Positions 1-8,984 of a DNA stretch of 64,000 nucleotides are shown in pieces. Origin of the DNA: Sutterella sp. Its GTDB lineage: Bacteria > Pseudomonadota > Gammaproteobacteria > Burkholderiales > Burkholderiaceae_F. A program made the position numbers and the translations under genes. The notes beneath the pieces are model-generated. The model saw nothing but the letters and a program-made list of their open reading frames with translations. It was not told where the DNA came from and made no database searches. How positions within the stretch are numbered: position 1 is the first letter of the stretch; each line of letters begins with the position of its first letter. The stretch covers positions 42,020-106,019 of the forward strand of contig DYBN01000064.1 of NCBI GenBank assembly GCA_019418605.1. Reading direction: 5' to 3'.

Positions 1-722
1 TCCCTTATACGGGCCCCGGCGTGTGCGCAAGCGCCGTCGCGATGAACAAGGCGCTTACCCGCACGATTTGGGCGGCCGGAGGGCTGCCCGTGGCGAAGGG
101 CCTTGCGCTTTCCGCGGGCGGCAGGCCTGAGGAGGGGGCGGGCAAGGTGCTTCAGGCCCTTGGGGGCGACGTTGTCGTCAAGCCCGTCTCCGACGGCTCG
201 TCGCTTGGCGTCACGAGACTCAAGGGGGCGGGGCTTTCCGAGATTTCCGCGGCGCTTGCCAAGGCGCAGGACTTTCACGAGGGCGTTCTTGTTGAAGAGC
301 GCATCTTCGGGCGCGAGCTGACGGTGGCCATTGTCGACGGCAAGGCGCTTCCCATCATTGAAATCAAGGCGCCCGAGGGCGACTACGACTACCACAACAA
401 GTACTTTGGCAATGCGGTCGTCTACGACTGCCCGGCCGCGCTTGATAAAGACACGGCCGCACGCGTTGCCCGCGCCTCGGAAGAGGCCTTTGCCGCCCTT
501 GGCGCCCGCGGCTGGGGGCGCGTGGACGTGATGCTCCGAGACGACGGCTCCTTTGTGCTTCTTGAACTCAACACAAGCCCTGGGATGACGCCGCACTCGC
601 TTGTGCCGATGGCCGCGCGCGCCTTGGGCGTTGACTACGCGGGCCTTTGCATGCATCTGGCCGCGCACGCCGCGCTCGACCACGTGCTACAACAAGCGCC
701 AAAAGCGCCGAAAGCGGCCTGA
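1..722 (+). CDS. ddl: D-alanine--D-alanine ligase, C-terminal part (cut by window start)
   Basis: ATP-grasp ligase that joins two D-alanines for peptidoglycan precursors in the cytoplasm. The reading frame is open to the left edge; residues before the first listed start read PYTGPG followed by VCASAVAMNK, the Ddl loop normally seen as IPYTG-G-MASA-AMDK, so the gene is truncated by the window and not by mutation. Visible motifs are the ATP-grasp lysine region (VVKPVSDGSSLGV), the metal-binding E-LNTSPGMT segment near the C-terminus and the closing MTPHSLVP. It lies just upstream of ftsQ, the normal order in the dcw cluster. The C-terminus ends in a short Lys/Pro/Ala tail. Confidence 0.96.
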   Translation, partial: PYTGPGVCASAVAMNKALTRTIWAAGGLPVAKGLALSAGGRPEEGAGKVLQALGGDVVVKPVSDGSSLGVTRLKGAGLSEISAALAKAQDFHEGVLVEERIFGRELTVAIVDGKALPIIEIKAPEGDYDYHNKYFGNAVVYDCPAALDKDTAARVARASEEAFAALGARGWGRVDVMLRDDGSFVLLELNTSPGMTPHSLVPMAARALGVDYAGLCMHLAAHAALDHVLQQAPKAPKAA

Positions 723-753
723 CAGCGGCCTGACATCGACGGGACGGCGCGCG

Positions 754-1887
754 GTGGCAAGACTCTCAGAGACTCGCAAGGAAAAGGAGCGGACAACGCC
801 CGGGGGAAGTGCGTTTAAGAGCGCGACGCCCGCGGGCGGCTCTCGCGCGGGGTCTCTGAAAAAAGCGCCCGGACAAGGGGAGGGCGGCAAGGCGAGGGAC
901 TCCAAGGAAGCCAAGGAGGCAAAGGAAGCCAAAGAGGCCTTTGAGCCCGGCGTCGTGATTAGACCCCAGGCCACGGGCGAGGCTGCCGAGCCCTCGCGCA
1001 AAAGGAAAAAGCGCATCAAGCTCGCGGCACTCATTGCCGCGCTCGTGCTTGCGGGGGCGGGCATCTGGCGGATTTCAGGCAGCCCCTTTCTTGCCGTTGA
1101 AAGCGTGGAAGTGCGCGGGCCCGTGGAGACGCTGGGTCTTCAAGAGGTGGTCGAAGCGGTTCGCGGCAGCCTCAAGGGCAACATGATCACGGCCGACATC
1201 GAGGCCGTCAAGCGGGCCGTGGAAGACATCTCCTGGATTAAAAGCGCCTCTGTCATGCGTCTGTGGCCGCGCTCGCTTTACGTGGACGTGGTGCGCCACA
1301 AGGCGGTGGCGATTTTTGAAGACGGCAGGCTTGTAAGCGACGAGGGCGTGCTCTTTGTAAGCAACGACGAGCCCATTGAGCGGCTCATGGCGATGCCCAC
1401 GTTTTCAGGCGACCCGCAGTACGTGCCCGAGGCCGTGCGGCTGCTGCCGGTGTTTGCGGAGCAGGCCGCGCGCGCGGGCGCCCGCATCAAGGCGGTTGAC
1501 GCAACCTACCGCGGCAGCTGGTCGGTGGTGATCGAGTCGCCTGACTTTGACGCGATGCACGTCGAGCTTGGCAGGGCGCTAACCAAAAACGGCCCTGCGC
1601 TGCGCCTGGGGCAGGTGGTGGACAACCTTGAGCGCATCGCGGACATGATGCAGGGCTACCCCGAGCGGGTTGACGCGCGCTACCGAGACGCCTTTGCCGC
1701 GCAGATTCCCACGGTGAGCGCACACGAGCGCTGGCTTGCCGCCCACCCGGGCGAGGCTGATCGGGCAAAAGAAATTTCTGCGCAGGGCGAGGCAAAGGCC
1801 AAGGTCAAGGAAAAGGACAAGGCCAAAGATAAGGACAAGGCCAAGAGTACGGACGGCGGGCGGCAAAAAGCCGCCTCCGGGCGCTAA
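754..1887 (+). CDS. ftsQ: Cell division protein FtsQ
   Basis: Bitopic divisome protein linking early and late division proteins in the inner membrane. From the GTG at 754 the protein is 377 residues: a long charged cytoplasmic segment with a KEA tandem run (about residues 51-62), a basic stretch RKRKKRIK, one membrane helix (about 89-107), then a POTRA-like domain (SPFLAVESVEVRG...SWIKSASVMRLWPRSLYVDV) and the FtsQ beta domain. The C-terminus is an unusual Lys/Asp/Ala-rich tail (about 30 residues). The GTG at 754 was chosen because the frame upstream lies inside ddl; a GTG at 955 is an alternative that would remove the KEA run. No strong ribosome binding site is visible for either start. Confidence 0.9.
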   Translation: MARLSETRKEKERTTPGGSAFKSATPAGGSRAGSLKKAPGQGEGGKARDSKEAKEAKEAKEAFEPGVVIRPQATGEAAEPSRKRKKRIKLAALIAALVLAGAGIWRISGSPFLAVESVEVRGPVETLGLQEVVEAVRGSLKGNMITADIEAVKRAVEDISWIKSASVMRLWPRSLYVDVVRHKAVAIFEDGRLVSDEGVLFVSNDEPIERLMAMPTFSGDPQYVPEAVRLLPVFAEQAARAGARIKAVDATYRGSWSVVIESPDFDAMHVELGRALTKNGPALRLGQVVDNLERIADMMQGYPERVDARYRDAFAAQIPTVSAHERWLAAHPGEADRAKEISAQGEAKAKVKEKDKAKDKDKAKSTDGGRQKAASGR

Positions 1888-2014
1888 TTGCGGCAAGCCT
1901 TTCTTTAAGAGCCCCTCTTTGCCGGTGCGGCACGGCGCACATTTGGGACTCCTTGCGCTATAAAAGATTTCGCAACTTTGCACAAAAACACACTTTTGAC
2001 GGACGACGACATCG

Positions 2015-3277
2015 ATGGAAGCCACACAGCTCAGTTCGACCATTGCCGCGCTTGACATCGGCACGAGCAAGATTTCGGTTGCCGTGGGCGAGGCAAGCCC
2101 CGCGGGCGACCTGGCCGTTCTGGGCTTTGGCAAGGTCGGAGCCGAAGGCATTCACGCGGGCAGCGTCCAGGACGTCGAGCTTGCCGTCGAATCTATCCGC
2201 GCGGCGGTGGCCGAAGCCGAGGCCACGGCCGAGCGCAAGATCACGACGGTCTCGGCTGCTTTAACGGGCAAGCACCTTCACAGCATCAACAAAGTGGGGC
2301 AGCTCGTGCTGCCCGAGGCCGAGGTCGACGCCAATGCCGTCAAGCGCGCCACGCGCCTTGCGATGGCCTTTGATCCGAAGGTCGACGCAAAAAGCGCCGA
2401 CGACCGCGTGGTCTCGCACGTCATCAAGGGGTATACGCTTGACAACGACGACGCGATGCTCCAGGACCCGATCGGGATGGCGGGAAGCGTTCTCAAGGCG
2501 CACGCGCACCTTGCGATTGGCTCGGACAGCGTGGTTCTTAACCTCGTCAAATGCATCCGGCGCGCAAGCCTTGACATTGAGGGCCTTGTGTTGCAGCCCT
2601 GGGCTGCGGCCGCCGGAACGCTCACCCAGACCGAAAAGGACCTGGGCGTGATCGTGCTTGACATCGGGGCGGGGACGGTCGACGTCGCCTGCTTTGAAAA
2701 CGGCAACATCGCCTTTACGGGCGTTGCGCAGACCGGGGGTGAAATCCTCACGCGCGACATTGCGGCGGGGCTCAATTGTTCGCTTGCCGATGCCGAGGAA
2801 ATCAAGCTTGCCTACGGCCACATCGGCAGCCGCGCCGAAGACAAGTACGAGCGCATCCGCTACATCCGCGAGTCGACGCAGACCGAGGAGTCGATCACGA
2901 GCGCCGATCTCGTCAACATCATCGAGGCGCGCAGCGAGGAAATCCTGCGCATGACGGCGCACTACTTTCTCAATCCCGACCACTGGCTGCAGAAGGCCGC
3001 CGCGGGCATCGTCATCACGGGCGGCGTGGCCCGCATGCCGGGCTTTGCACGCTTGGCGCAGCAGGTGCTGGGGCTGCCCGTTCGGGTGGGGGTGCCGCCC
3101 ATGCAAAAGGGAAGCGCCCTGGGGCTTGTGAGTCCCGAAGACTCCACCGTGGTGGGCGTGCTTTTGGAGACGTTGCGGCGGCGCCGCATGTCGGGCGACG
3201 CCAAGCACAAGGCCGGGCGCTTTGACGGCATCCTCGGCGTCGTGCGGCGCATCATGTTCGGGGACTTCTCGGGGTAG
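2015..3277 (+). CDS. ftsA: Cell division protein FtsA
   Basis: Actin-like ATPase that anchors FtsZ to the membrane and recruits later divisome proteins. The 420-residue length is normal. Visible are the phosphate-1 motif (AALDIGTSKISV, near residue 12), the SHS2/1C region, the phosphate-2 motif VIVLDIGAGTVDV, the adenosine motif GIVITGGVARMPG, and a C-terminal amphipathic helix (GILGVVRRIMFG) that would be the membrane-targeting sequence. It follows ftsQ after 127 bp. Uncommonly, ftsZ does not follow: the next gene is an unrelated AT-rich gene on the other strand. Confidence 0.97.
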   Translation: MEATQLSSTIAALDIGTSKISVAVGEASPAGDLAVLGFGKVGAEGIHAGSVQDVELAVESIRAAVAEAEATAERKITTVSAALTGKHLHSINKVGQLVLPEAEVDANAVKRATRLAMAFDPKVDAKSADDRVVSHVIKGYTLDNDDAMLQDPIGMAGSVLKAHAHLAIGSDSVVLNLVKCIRRASLDIEGLVLQPWAAAAGTLTQTEKDLGVIVLDIGAGTVDVACFENGNIAFTGVAQTGGEILTRDIAAGLNCSLADAEEIKLAYGHIGSRAEDKYERIRYIRESTQTEESITSADLVNIIEARSEEILRMTAHYFLNPDHWLQKAAAGIVITGGVARMPGFARLAQQVLGLPVRVGVPPMQKGSALGLVSPEDSTVVGVLLETLRRRRMSGDAKHKAGRFDGILGVVRRIMFGDFSG

Positions 3278-3723
3278 TTCGAACGCTCCTACCCTCCCAT
3301 TGGCTCCAATGGAAGCTCGTCAGTGACACCGAGTTCAGGCGACGAGCGGTGGATCGCTCGCAAGAGAAACAAGATGATCTCGAGTGACCGCGAGCGCATC
3401 AATCACGTTTTTTGCTCACTTCGAGACGGTTTACAGAGGCTTCTTTGTGGGCTGCAAGTGCATTCAACGGGGCAGGTACGACTGATGGGCGGTATTTTTT
3501 TTTCTCTTCAACTCCGCCTCGCACGAAAAGCCTGCTCTCGCTACTGAAGGCTTGAATCTGACTGTCCTCGGCCGTTATCAGCCACTGTGCTTCTTCCGAA
3601 GGGCACAAAGGAAAGATATTTTGTTTCTATTTCGTATCTTCTAAGCTACATTAAGTGAGTTTCCCAGTAGCCCGAAGGGCCACTGGGAATTATCTGAAAC
3701 ACCCTAAAAGTGATCTTGGGAAT
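3278..3723. other. Intergenic junction between ftsA and the DUF262 gene
   Basis: 446 bp with lower GC than the flanks. It contains a small inverted repeat CCATTGG/CCAATGG at 3297-3312 just after ftsA and a stronger hairpin at 3661-3689. Two short overlapping open frames (plus 3323-3547, minus 3399-3608) resemble no family I recognise and have no convincing ribosome binding sites. ftsZ is expected here in the usual dcw order but is absent, so this may be a recombination or insertion junction. Confidence 0.6.
3661..3689 (-). terminator. Strong hairpin after the DUF262 gene, possible terminator
   Basis: TTCCCAGT pairs with ACTGGGAA and, inside one mismatch, GCCC pairs with GGGC around a GAA loop. 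It lies 35 bp past the stop codon of the minus-strand DUF262 gene. Neither side has a clear run of T, so it may be a weak terminator, an mRNA 3' end stabiliser or an element boundary. Confidence 0.45.
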
Positions 3724-5517
3724 TTACTTATTCACAGTAAAGCCACTGTTTTTTAAAAGTTCTATAGCAGCAATTTGCTCAGGGGTAAGCTTTGAGGATA
3801 AATTTTGTTCATCCTTAAATCCCAATTTGATCCAGTTTCCTATGACGTTGTTGAAAGTATTATATAACTCCATGTCTCTGATTGTGATGTCCTCTATGCT
3901 CCAATCTTTGTTGCAATTCGATTTTTGAATATTTTTTGTTATGGCAATTTTTGTCTTATTGTATTCAATGAGTTTTTGATGGAAGTAACCATTGCTTGCT
4001 TTGATATTAAGTTTTTTCTCCAAGGGGGTTTTGTTTCCTAGGTGTTCGATCATCTCGTAAATCTTGTCAGGAGAGTAGGACTTGTCAAAATAATGGTCGT
4101 CCCATTTCTGCGGGAAAATGTGTTCAATTTCCCAATTTGTTGGAAGCAATTCGTCCTGTCTTGTGTATGCAAAAAACTTTAGCAACATTTTGACAATTTT
4201 TTGTGGGGATTTAATGAGATGATCTTTTGAAATCTCACTTAAATTTGGGAAATCGCCAAAATCAGGATGCGAAGAATGGTAAATTTTTTGATTTAACTTT
4301 GATATAGGTGATTTTATTGAATTTACGGTGGGAGATTTTAGATATGCTATGATGAGGAATGCGCTCAGTTTCTTGAGGAAAACTTCAAAATTTTCTTTAA
4401 AATATTTGTCATTTTTGTACTTCAAAAAATAGACGCAAACAGGATATTTCCAAAACTCATTCGGATATGTATACAATATATCAAGAGTTTTACATATTTC
4501 TTTAACGCTTTCCCAATTATTTTCGTCATCGTACTGACGCAGGTTAACGGCTCGCCACAGTTCCAGCATTTCGGATAGATGGGGTAAAACCTGATTGTCG
4601 TAAAGGCGTTTCCCTTTGTCGTACAGATAAAATTTTCTTAACCCAGGGGTTGTGGATTTTGTGTCGCCTTCCGCGGCACGTATAAAAAACATGTAGTAAT
4701 AAAAAAGTTTTTGAATTGATTCGTTGCAATCGATGGTATCGCGCTCTAGCTTCTGCCAAAATTCAACAAATTTGGATCGGTTTTCTTTTTCTTCGTTCTT
4801 ATAGATTTTGGCTTTAAATATATCTGCATCAGATAGCGGCAACCCTCGATCGTTTAATGTTTGGAATATGTCGAGTGCTGTATCTTGATTGTCTGCTGTG
4901 ATGGGTAAAATTATTGTTTGATTAATGATAGAACGAACAAAGACATTAAAATGTGTAGGGCTGTAAGCTCCTTTCTTGTCTAGCGCTTCTCTTATGTGCC
5001 GATAGTTTTGTGAATATTGGTCTTCCTTGCCGGCTGCCGCTGCCGCTCCGTTTGTAATAAGATCGTGCAGGGGTTGCCTTGAATCTTCTCGGATCACTCT
5101 TGACGTCAAGAGGAATTTGTCTTTAACAATTTCTCCGGTTATTGGATCAAGGCTGAATATGACTTGTTTTATTTGAGATATAAGATAATTCCGCTCTTGA
5201 TTTTCTTCCCCCTCGGATAGTTTCTCATAAATCGATCGCAGCAACAAAAACAACGTTGTGAGTCTTTGCTGTCCGTCAATAATCTCGTTTTCTCCGCTTT
5301 CATTGATAAAGCTTACGATGCTCCCTAAAAAATAAAATTGGTTTGTTTCATTCCCGTTCAGAACTGAAAATTCCCAAATATCGTCAATCAACGTATCTAC
5401 TTGATCTTCGGTCCAGGAATATGGCCGCTGATATTCTGGGATAACTAATGGCTGTGAGCTTGCACCAGTCAAGAATGCTTTGATTGTGCTCTTTGAAACA
5501 TTTAAAGATGTTGACAT
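3724..5517 (-). CDS. DUF262 and DUF1524 (GmrSD-like) protein, putative anti-phage restriction enzyme
   Basis: 597 residues. The N-terminal DUF262 domain shows YQRPYSW (29-35) and the hallmark DGQQR (81-85); this ParB/sulfiredoxin-like fold hydrolyses nucleotides in GmrS-type enzymes. The C-terminal DUF1524 HNH-type nuclease region begins near residue 460, with EIEHIFPQ (463-470) and HLGN (about 492). Such fused DUF262-DUF1524 proteins include type IV, modification-dependent restriction enzymes; that function is inferred here. The gene is strikingly AT-rich against its neighbours and stands alone on the minus strand where ftsZ would be expected, so horizontal transfer is likely. The ATG start has AGGTAA 8 bp upstream. 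The rare cysteine and lysine-rich codon use also differs from flanking genes. Confidence 0.9.
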   Translation of the reverse strand: MSTSLNVSKSTIKAFLTGASSQPLVIPEYQRPYSWTEDQVDTLIDDIWEFSVLNGNETNQFYFLGSIVSFINESGENEIIDGQQRLTTLFLLLRSIYEKLSEGEENQERNYLISQIKQVIFSLDPITGEIVKDKFLLTSRVIREDSRQPLHDLITNGAAAAAGKEDQYSQNYRHIREALDKKGAYSPTHFNVFVRSIINQTIILPITADNQDTALDIFQTLNDRGLPLSDADIFKAKIYKNEEKENRSKFVEFWQKLERDTIDCNESIQKLFYYYMFFIRAAEGDTKSTTPGLRKFYLYDKGKRLYDNQVLPHLSEMLELWRAVNLRQYDDENNWESVKEICKTLDILYTYPNEFWKYPVCVYFLKYKNDKYFKENFEVFLKKLSAFLIIAYLKSPTVNSIKSPISKLNQKIYHSSHPDFGDFPNLSEISKDHLIKSPQKIVKMLLKFFAYTRQDELLPTNWEIEHIFPQKWDDHYFDKSYSPDKIYEMIEHLGNKTPLEKKLNIKASNGYFHQKLIEYNKTKIAITKNIQKSNCNKDWSIEDITIRDMELYNTFNNVIGNWIKLGFKDEQNLSSKLTPEQIAAIELLKNSGFTVNK

Positions 5518-5760
5518 GGTAGATTACCTAATGTTTAGTTGTTGATCTTTAGCTGGTTTTTCTTGTGGCATTGATAACTTTATTCTGGGTTGCTCTGTGT
5601 TTTTCGTAAGGCTTGATGTTTTAGTAAGTTTATGATTTGCTCCGTTGATTATACACAAGTTTATAGTCATAAGCTGCTAAAATAAAAAACAAGGGCCAAG
5701 CAAAAGCCATTAAACAGGGAGACGCACATTTCAATTTGTTATAAAGCAAATGAAGATGGT

Positions 5761-5786
5761 GAACTCCGCCATGGGCGGCGGGGTTC
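5761..5786. other. Perfect-length hairpin at the right edge of the AT-rich segment
   Basis: GAACTCCGCC pairs with GGCGGGGTTC (one G-T pair) around the loop ATGGGC. It lies 8 bp past the stop of the minus-strand glycohydrolase gene and at the change from AT-rich to GC-rich sequence. There is no strong T run on either strand, so it may be a weak terminator or a boundary mark. Confidence 0.4.
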
Positions 5787-5794
5787 GCCCAAAG

Positions 5795-6625
5795 TTATGT
5801 CAAAAAGAAAGAGACTTGCTGACTGTCGGACGCACGAAACCGAGTTTCAAAGGCGCCAAGCACGCTGGCTAACCGTTCGTCCAAGAAGCCTGCGGCTTGA
5901 TCGGCAATCTCCTCGGGGATGCCGTAGTAGGCGTCGGCCACGCTTGCGGCCATCGCCGCGAGCGTGTCGCTGTCGCCGCCCAGACTCACGGCATTGCGCA
6001 GGGCGTCTTCAAACGAGACGGATTCGAAAAAGCACTGCAGTGCCTGCGGCACCGACTTCTGGCAAGTGTTGAGCCCCAGCATGCGCGAGTACGTCGGCCG
6101 GATCTCGTCCAAAGTAAACGAGAGGTCGTAGAAGTGCTCCTCGACATAGGCCTTGATTTTGTCTTTCGTCGAGCCCCTTCGGGCAAGAAAAATGCAGGCG
6201 GCAACGGCTCTTGCTCCCTTGATGCCTTCGGGATGGTTGTGCGTGACCGCGGTCACCGCATCGGCTAGCGCAAAGACTTCCTCGATCGTCTCGGCCGCGT
6301 ACGCGCAGCCGCTCACGCGCATGGCCGCGCCGTTGCCGCAGCTAAAGTAGGGCGCGTGATCGTCTGAGAGCCGCCAGAGATTGAACTTCGCGCCGTAGCT
6401 TGCCTGCCAGTAGAGGTCGGCGTAGTGAGCCAGAAGCCGGGAGGCGGCCTGCGGGAGCTGCGAGAGGTCTTTGCCGCACGCAAGGAGCGCCTCGCAAACG
6501 GCCGCCGTGAGCACCGTGTCGTCCGTAAAGCGGCAGCCGGGAGAAAAAAGAGGAAAGTCCTTGGACGTGTGCCGCGTGTGTTCAAACTGCGAACCCACGA
6601 TGTCGCCGACGATGGCTCCGAGCAT
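5795..6625 (-). CDS. ADP-ribosylglycohydrolase family protein
   Basis: Soluble hydrolase of the DraG/ARH family, which removes ADP-ribose from proteins or hydrolyses related N-glycosidic bonds. The 276-residue form starts at the ATG at 6625, which has AAAGGAG 8 bp upstream and begins with the family motif MLGAIVGDIVGSQFE. Metal-binding residues are visible in FTDDT (about 35-39) and in LGGDSDTLAAM near the C-terminus, the two places where the Mg-binding aspartates sit. A longer open frame upstream is basic low-complexity sequence and is not believed. The substrate is unknown; no dinitrogenase-reductase or DraT partner is nearby. It is transcribed away from mdaB. Confidence 0.88.
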   Translation of the reverse strand: MLGAIVGDIVGSQFEHTRHTSKDFPLFSPGCRFTDDTVLTAAVCEALLACGKDLSQLPQAASRLLAHYADLYWQASYGAKFNLWRLSDDHAPYFSCGNGAAMRVSGCAYAAETIEEVFALADAVTAVTHNHPEGIKGARAVAACIFLARRGSTKDKIKAYVEEHFYDLSFTLDEIRPTYSRMLGLNTCQKSVPQALQCFFESVSFEDALRNAVSLGGDSDTLAAMAASVADAYYGIPEEIADQAAGFLDERLASVLGAFETRFRASDSQQVSFFLT

Positions 6626-6931
6626 GCTTGCGTCTCCTTTGTTGATTGTCTTCGGGCGGGATGAGCGCCGTTGCCGTTTTTTCCGGCCCCGGGGCATCCT
6701 TGATGAAGACATTGTGCGGCCCTTCTGCGTCAATGACTGACGCAAAGCGGCGGGGCTGCCTGCGGCGGCCTGGAGCTTTGTTGACAAAGTCCGCAAAAGA
6801 GGCCGGCTTCATGCGCAAGGCGCTTGCGGGTGTTGGCGGGCAACATGTTGTGGAGAATGTGCCTTGCGCGGTGACATAATGGCCGTGCCTTTGAAGACAC
6901 ACTGCATATGCACATCGGGGGGAACCATCGC
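6626..6931. other. Divergent intergenic region, glycohydrolase / mdaB
   Basis: 306 bp between two divergent start codons. It contains a CATAAT at 6875-6880, a plausible -10 for mdaB, without a convincing -35 at the right distance, and a TTGACA at 6781-6786 with no matching -10. No repeat or RNA gene was recognised. Confidence 0.4.
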
Positions 6932-7516
6932 ATGACTGACAAGTACGCACTCATCATCGACGGCGGCTGCAAGTATCACGGCGCCGGCGGCACGCTCAAC
7001 CACACCTACAGCGCCATGGCCCGCAAGACGCTCGAAGACATGGGCTGGACGGTGGACATCACCTGCGCGGAGAACAACTGGGACGCCGCCACGGAGGCCG
7101 AAAAATTGATCCGCGCCCGGGGCGTCATCGTGCAGACGCCGATCTGGTGGATGTCCACTCCCTGGCAGGTCAAGCGCTACATCGACGAGGTCTTCATGCA
7201 GCCCGGCATTTGCGGCGGCGACGGCCGCACGCGCACGGCCCCGCAGCTCAACTACGGAACGGGCGGGCTGCTCACGGGCCGTTACATGATTTCGTCGACC
7301 TGGAACGCGCCGCGCCACGCGTTTGTCACGCCCGGAGACTTTTTTGAAAACACCGGCATCGACGGCGTCATGATGCCGCTGCACAAGGCGCTGCAGTTCG
7401 TGGGGCTCAAGCCCCTGACTTCCTTCATGGCCAACGACGTCCTTAAAAATCCGACGCACGACGAAGACTTCAAGAATTTTGTCGAGCTCGTCAAGAAAAA
7501 TTTCGAGCCGCTCTAA
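6932..7516 (+). CDS. mdaB: NAD(P)H:quinone oxidoreductase MdaB-like
   Basis: Flavodoxin-fold FAD enzyme that reduces quinones by two electrons, limiting oxidative stress in the cytoplasm. The 194 residues match E. coli MdaB (193) almost end to end: ALIIDGGCKYH at the start, QTPIWWMSTPWQVKRYIDEVF, SDGRTR-like GGDGRTRTAP, YMISSTWNAPRHAF, GIDGVMMPLHKALQFVGL and FMANDVLKNP. The ATG at 6932 is preferred over one 24 bp upstream because GGGGGGAA lies 8 bp before it and it aligns with the family start. The gene stands alone between divergent and downstream genes; no regulator is adjacent. Confidence 0.93.
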   Translation: MTDKYALIIDGGCKYHGAGGTLNHTYSAMARKTLEDMGWTVDITCAENNWDAATEAEKLIRARGVIVQTPIWWMSTPWQVKRYIDEVFMQPGICGGDGRTRTAPQLNYGTGGLLTGRYMISSTWNAPRHAFVTPGDFFENTGIDGVMMPLHKALQFVGLKPLTSFMANDVLKNPTHDEDFKNFVELVKKNFEPL

Positions 7517-7754
7517 GGGCCAGGCGCCCTGCGCTTGACTTACCCTGAGCGCGCCTTTTTCCCCGCGCGCCCGCCAATCGAGCCCCGCCAGGCCGGCTTC
7601 GGTCGGACGGGGCCTTTCTTTGCCCTGCCGCCGGCTTTTTGAAGCGCTTTGGCGTGATAGCATTCGGCGCCGCACGCAGCCTGGATATCAATTCTGAGAA
7701 TCGACTCAAGGCTCTTTTGCCTCAGGCGTGCGTCCCTCTTTTATCTTCTTTGCT

Positions 7755-8984
7755 ATGCGTACGCCAGAACTTGCCAAGTACGGTCCGCGCGCTTGGCTTC
7801 CCATCATCGGGCTCGCCTTTGCAGCCTTTGTCTTTAATACCTCGGAATTCTTGCCCGTGGGGCTTTTGCCCGACATTGCGGAAAGCCTGAACGAGACCGT
7901 GCCCTTTACCGGGCTCATTATCACGGGCTACGCCTTCGTGGTGGCCGTCATGTCGCTGCCTTTGACCGTGCTCACGGCGCGCTTTGAAAGACGGCGGCTG
8001 CTGTTGTTTTTGCTCCTTGTCTTTTCCCTGTGCCATTTCGTGGTTTTGTGGGTGACAAGCTTTGAGGCGCTTTTGGCCGCGCGCGTGGGCGTGGCGCTCT
8101 CGCACTCGGTTTTCTGGTCGATCATGACGCCGCTTGCGGCGCGCGTGGCGCCCCACGGCAAGCGCGCCCTGGGGCTTGCAAGCGTCATGGGCGGCACGAT
8201 CGTCGCGACCGTCCTGGGCGTGCCCATCGGCACCAATCTCGGCCACTACTTCGGCTGGCAGGAGGCGTTTTTCATCATCGGCATTGCGGCCATGGCCGTG
8301 TTCGTGCTCATTTTCCTGACGCTGCCCGTGTGCGTGAGCACCAAGGCGGGCTCCTTTGCAAGCCTCCCGGTGATCCTCAAGCGACCGGCGCTGCTTGAGC
8401 TCTATGCCCTTACCGTGATCACCGTGCTCGGCCAATACACGGTCTACTCCTACTTCAGCCCGATTCTTTCAACGGCGGGGGGCTTGACTGAGGACAACAT
8501 CGTCGAGATGCTCTTTTTGTTTGGCTTCTCCGGCATTGCCGGCACCATCGTCGGCTCCCGCGTGGTGGACCGCTACCGCACGGCGGGGCTGCTCGCGCCC
8601 CTTGTTGCCATCGCCGCGTGCCTGTTTCTGCTTGTGCCTGCGGCGCAGACGCCGGCTGCCCTCTGGGCGCTCATCTTCGTGTGGGGCGCTGCGATGACGC
8701 TTGTGAGCCTTGCGTTTCAGACGCTGCTTTTGAGCGCGGCGCCGGACGCGGCCGACGTGGCGACCTCGCTTTACTCGGGGATTTTCAACGTCGGCATCGG
8801 AGGCGGCGCCTTCATCGGCAGCCGCGTCTCGGAACACTTTGGCTTTTACCCCGTCAGCAGCGTCGGGGGCGTGCTCGTGTGCGCGAGCATTGCCCTCATG
8901 GCGGTGATCTGGCTCAAAACCGGGCGAGCCGTCTTTCCGACGGGCTTTGAAGAGACGCGGCGCAAGCCCGGAGAACCGCTGTGA
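7755..8984 (+). CDS. sotB: Sugar efflux MFS transporter, SotB-type
   Basis: Twelve-helix major facilitator of the DHA1 family; SotB/YdeA exports arabinose and other sugars or their analogues across the inner membrane. The N-terminus AAFVFNTSEFLPVGLLPDIAESL matches the SotB signature, followed by RFERRRLL (loop 2-3), GVALSHSVFWSI, and the late motif APDAADVATSLYSGIFNVGIGGGA. The ATG at 7755 fits the family start; a GTG at 7728 would add nine residues. The stop overlaps the next gene (yigZ) by 4 bp (GTGA), so the two are translationally coupled. Substrate is inferred from family only. Confidence 0.87.
   Translation: MRTPELAKYGPRAWLPIIGLAFAAFVFNTSEFLPVGLLPDIAESLNETVPFTGLIITGYAFVVAVMSLPLTVLTARFERRRLLLFLLLVFSLCHFVVLWVTSFEALLAARVGVALSHSVFWSIMTPLAARVAPHGKRALGLASVMGGTIVATVLGVPIGTNLGHYFGWQEAFFIIGIAAMAVFVLIFLTLPVCVSTKAGSFASLPVILKRPALLELYALTVITVLGQYTVYSYFSPILSTAGGLTEDNIVEMLFLFGFSGIAGTIVGSRVVDRYRTAGLLAPLVAIAACLFLLVPAAQTPAALWALIFVWGAAMTLVSLAFQTLLLSAAPDAADVATSLYSGIFNVGIGGGAFIGSRVSEHFGFYPVSSVGGVLVCASIALMAVIWLKTGRAVFPTGFEETRRKPGEPL

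Noticed and set aside
3270..3300. tRNA 3' half suggested by GTTCGAAC after ftsA
   Set aside because: Flanking bases do not form the T-stem and no acceptor or anticodon arm can be drawn.
3323..3608. Two short overlapping frames (74 and 69 residues) after ftsA
   Set aside because: Opposite strands over the same bases, no family resemblance and weak start sites; could be decayed sequence but cannot be supported as genes.
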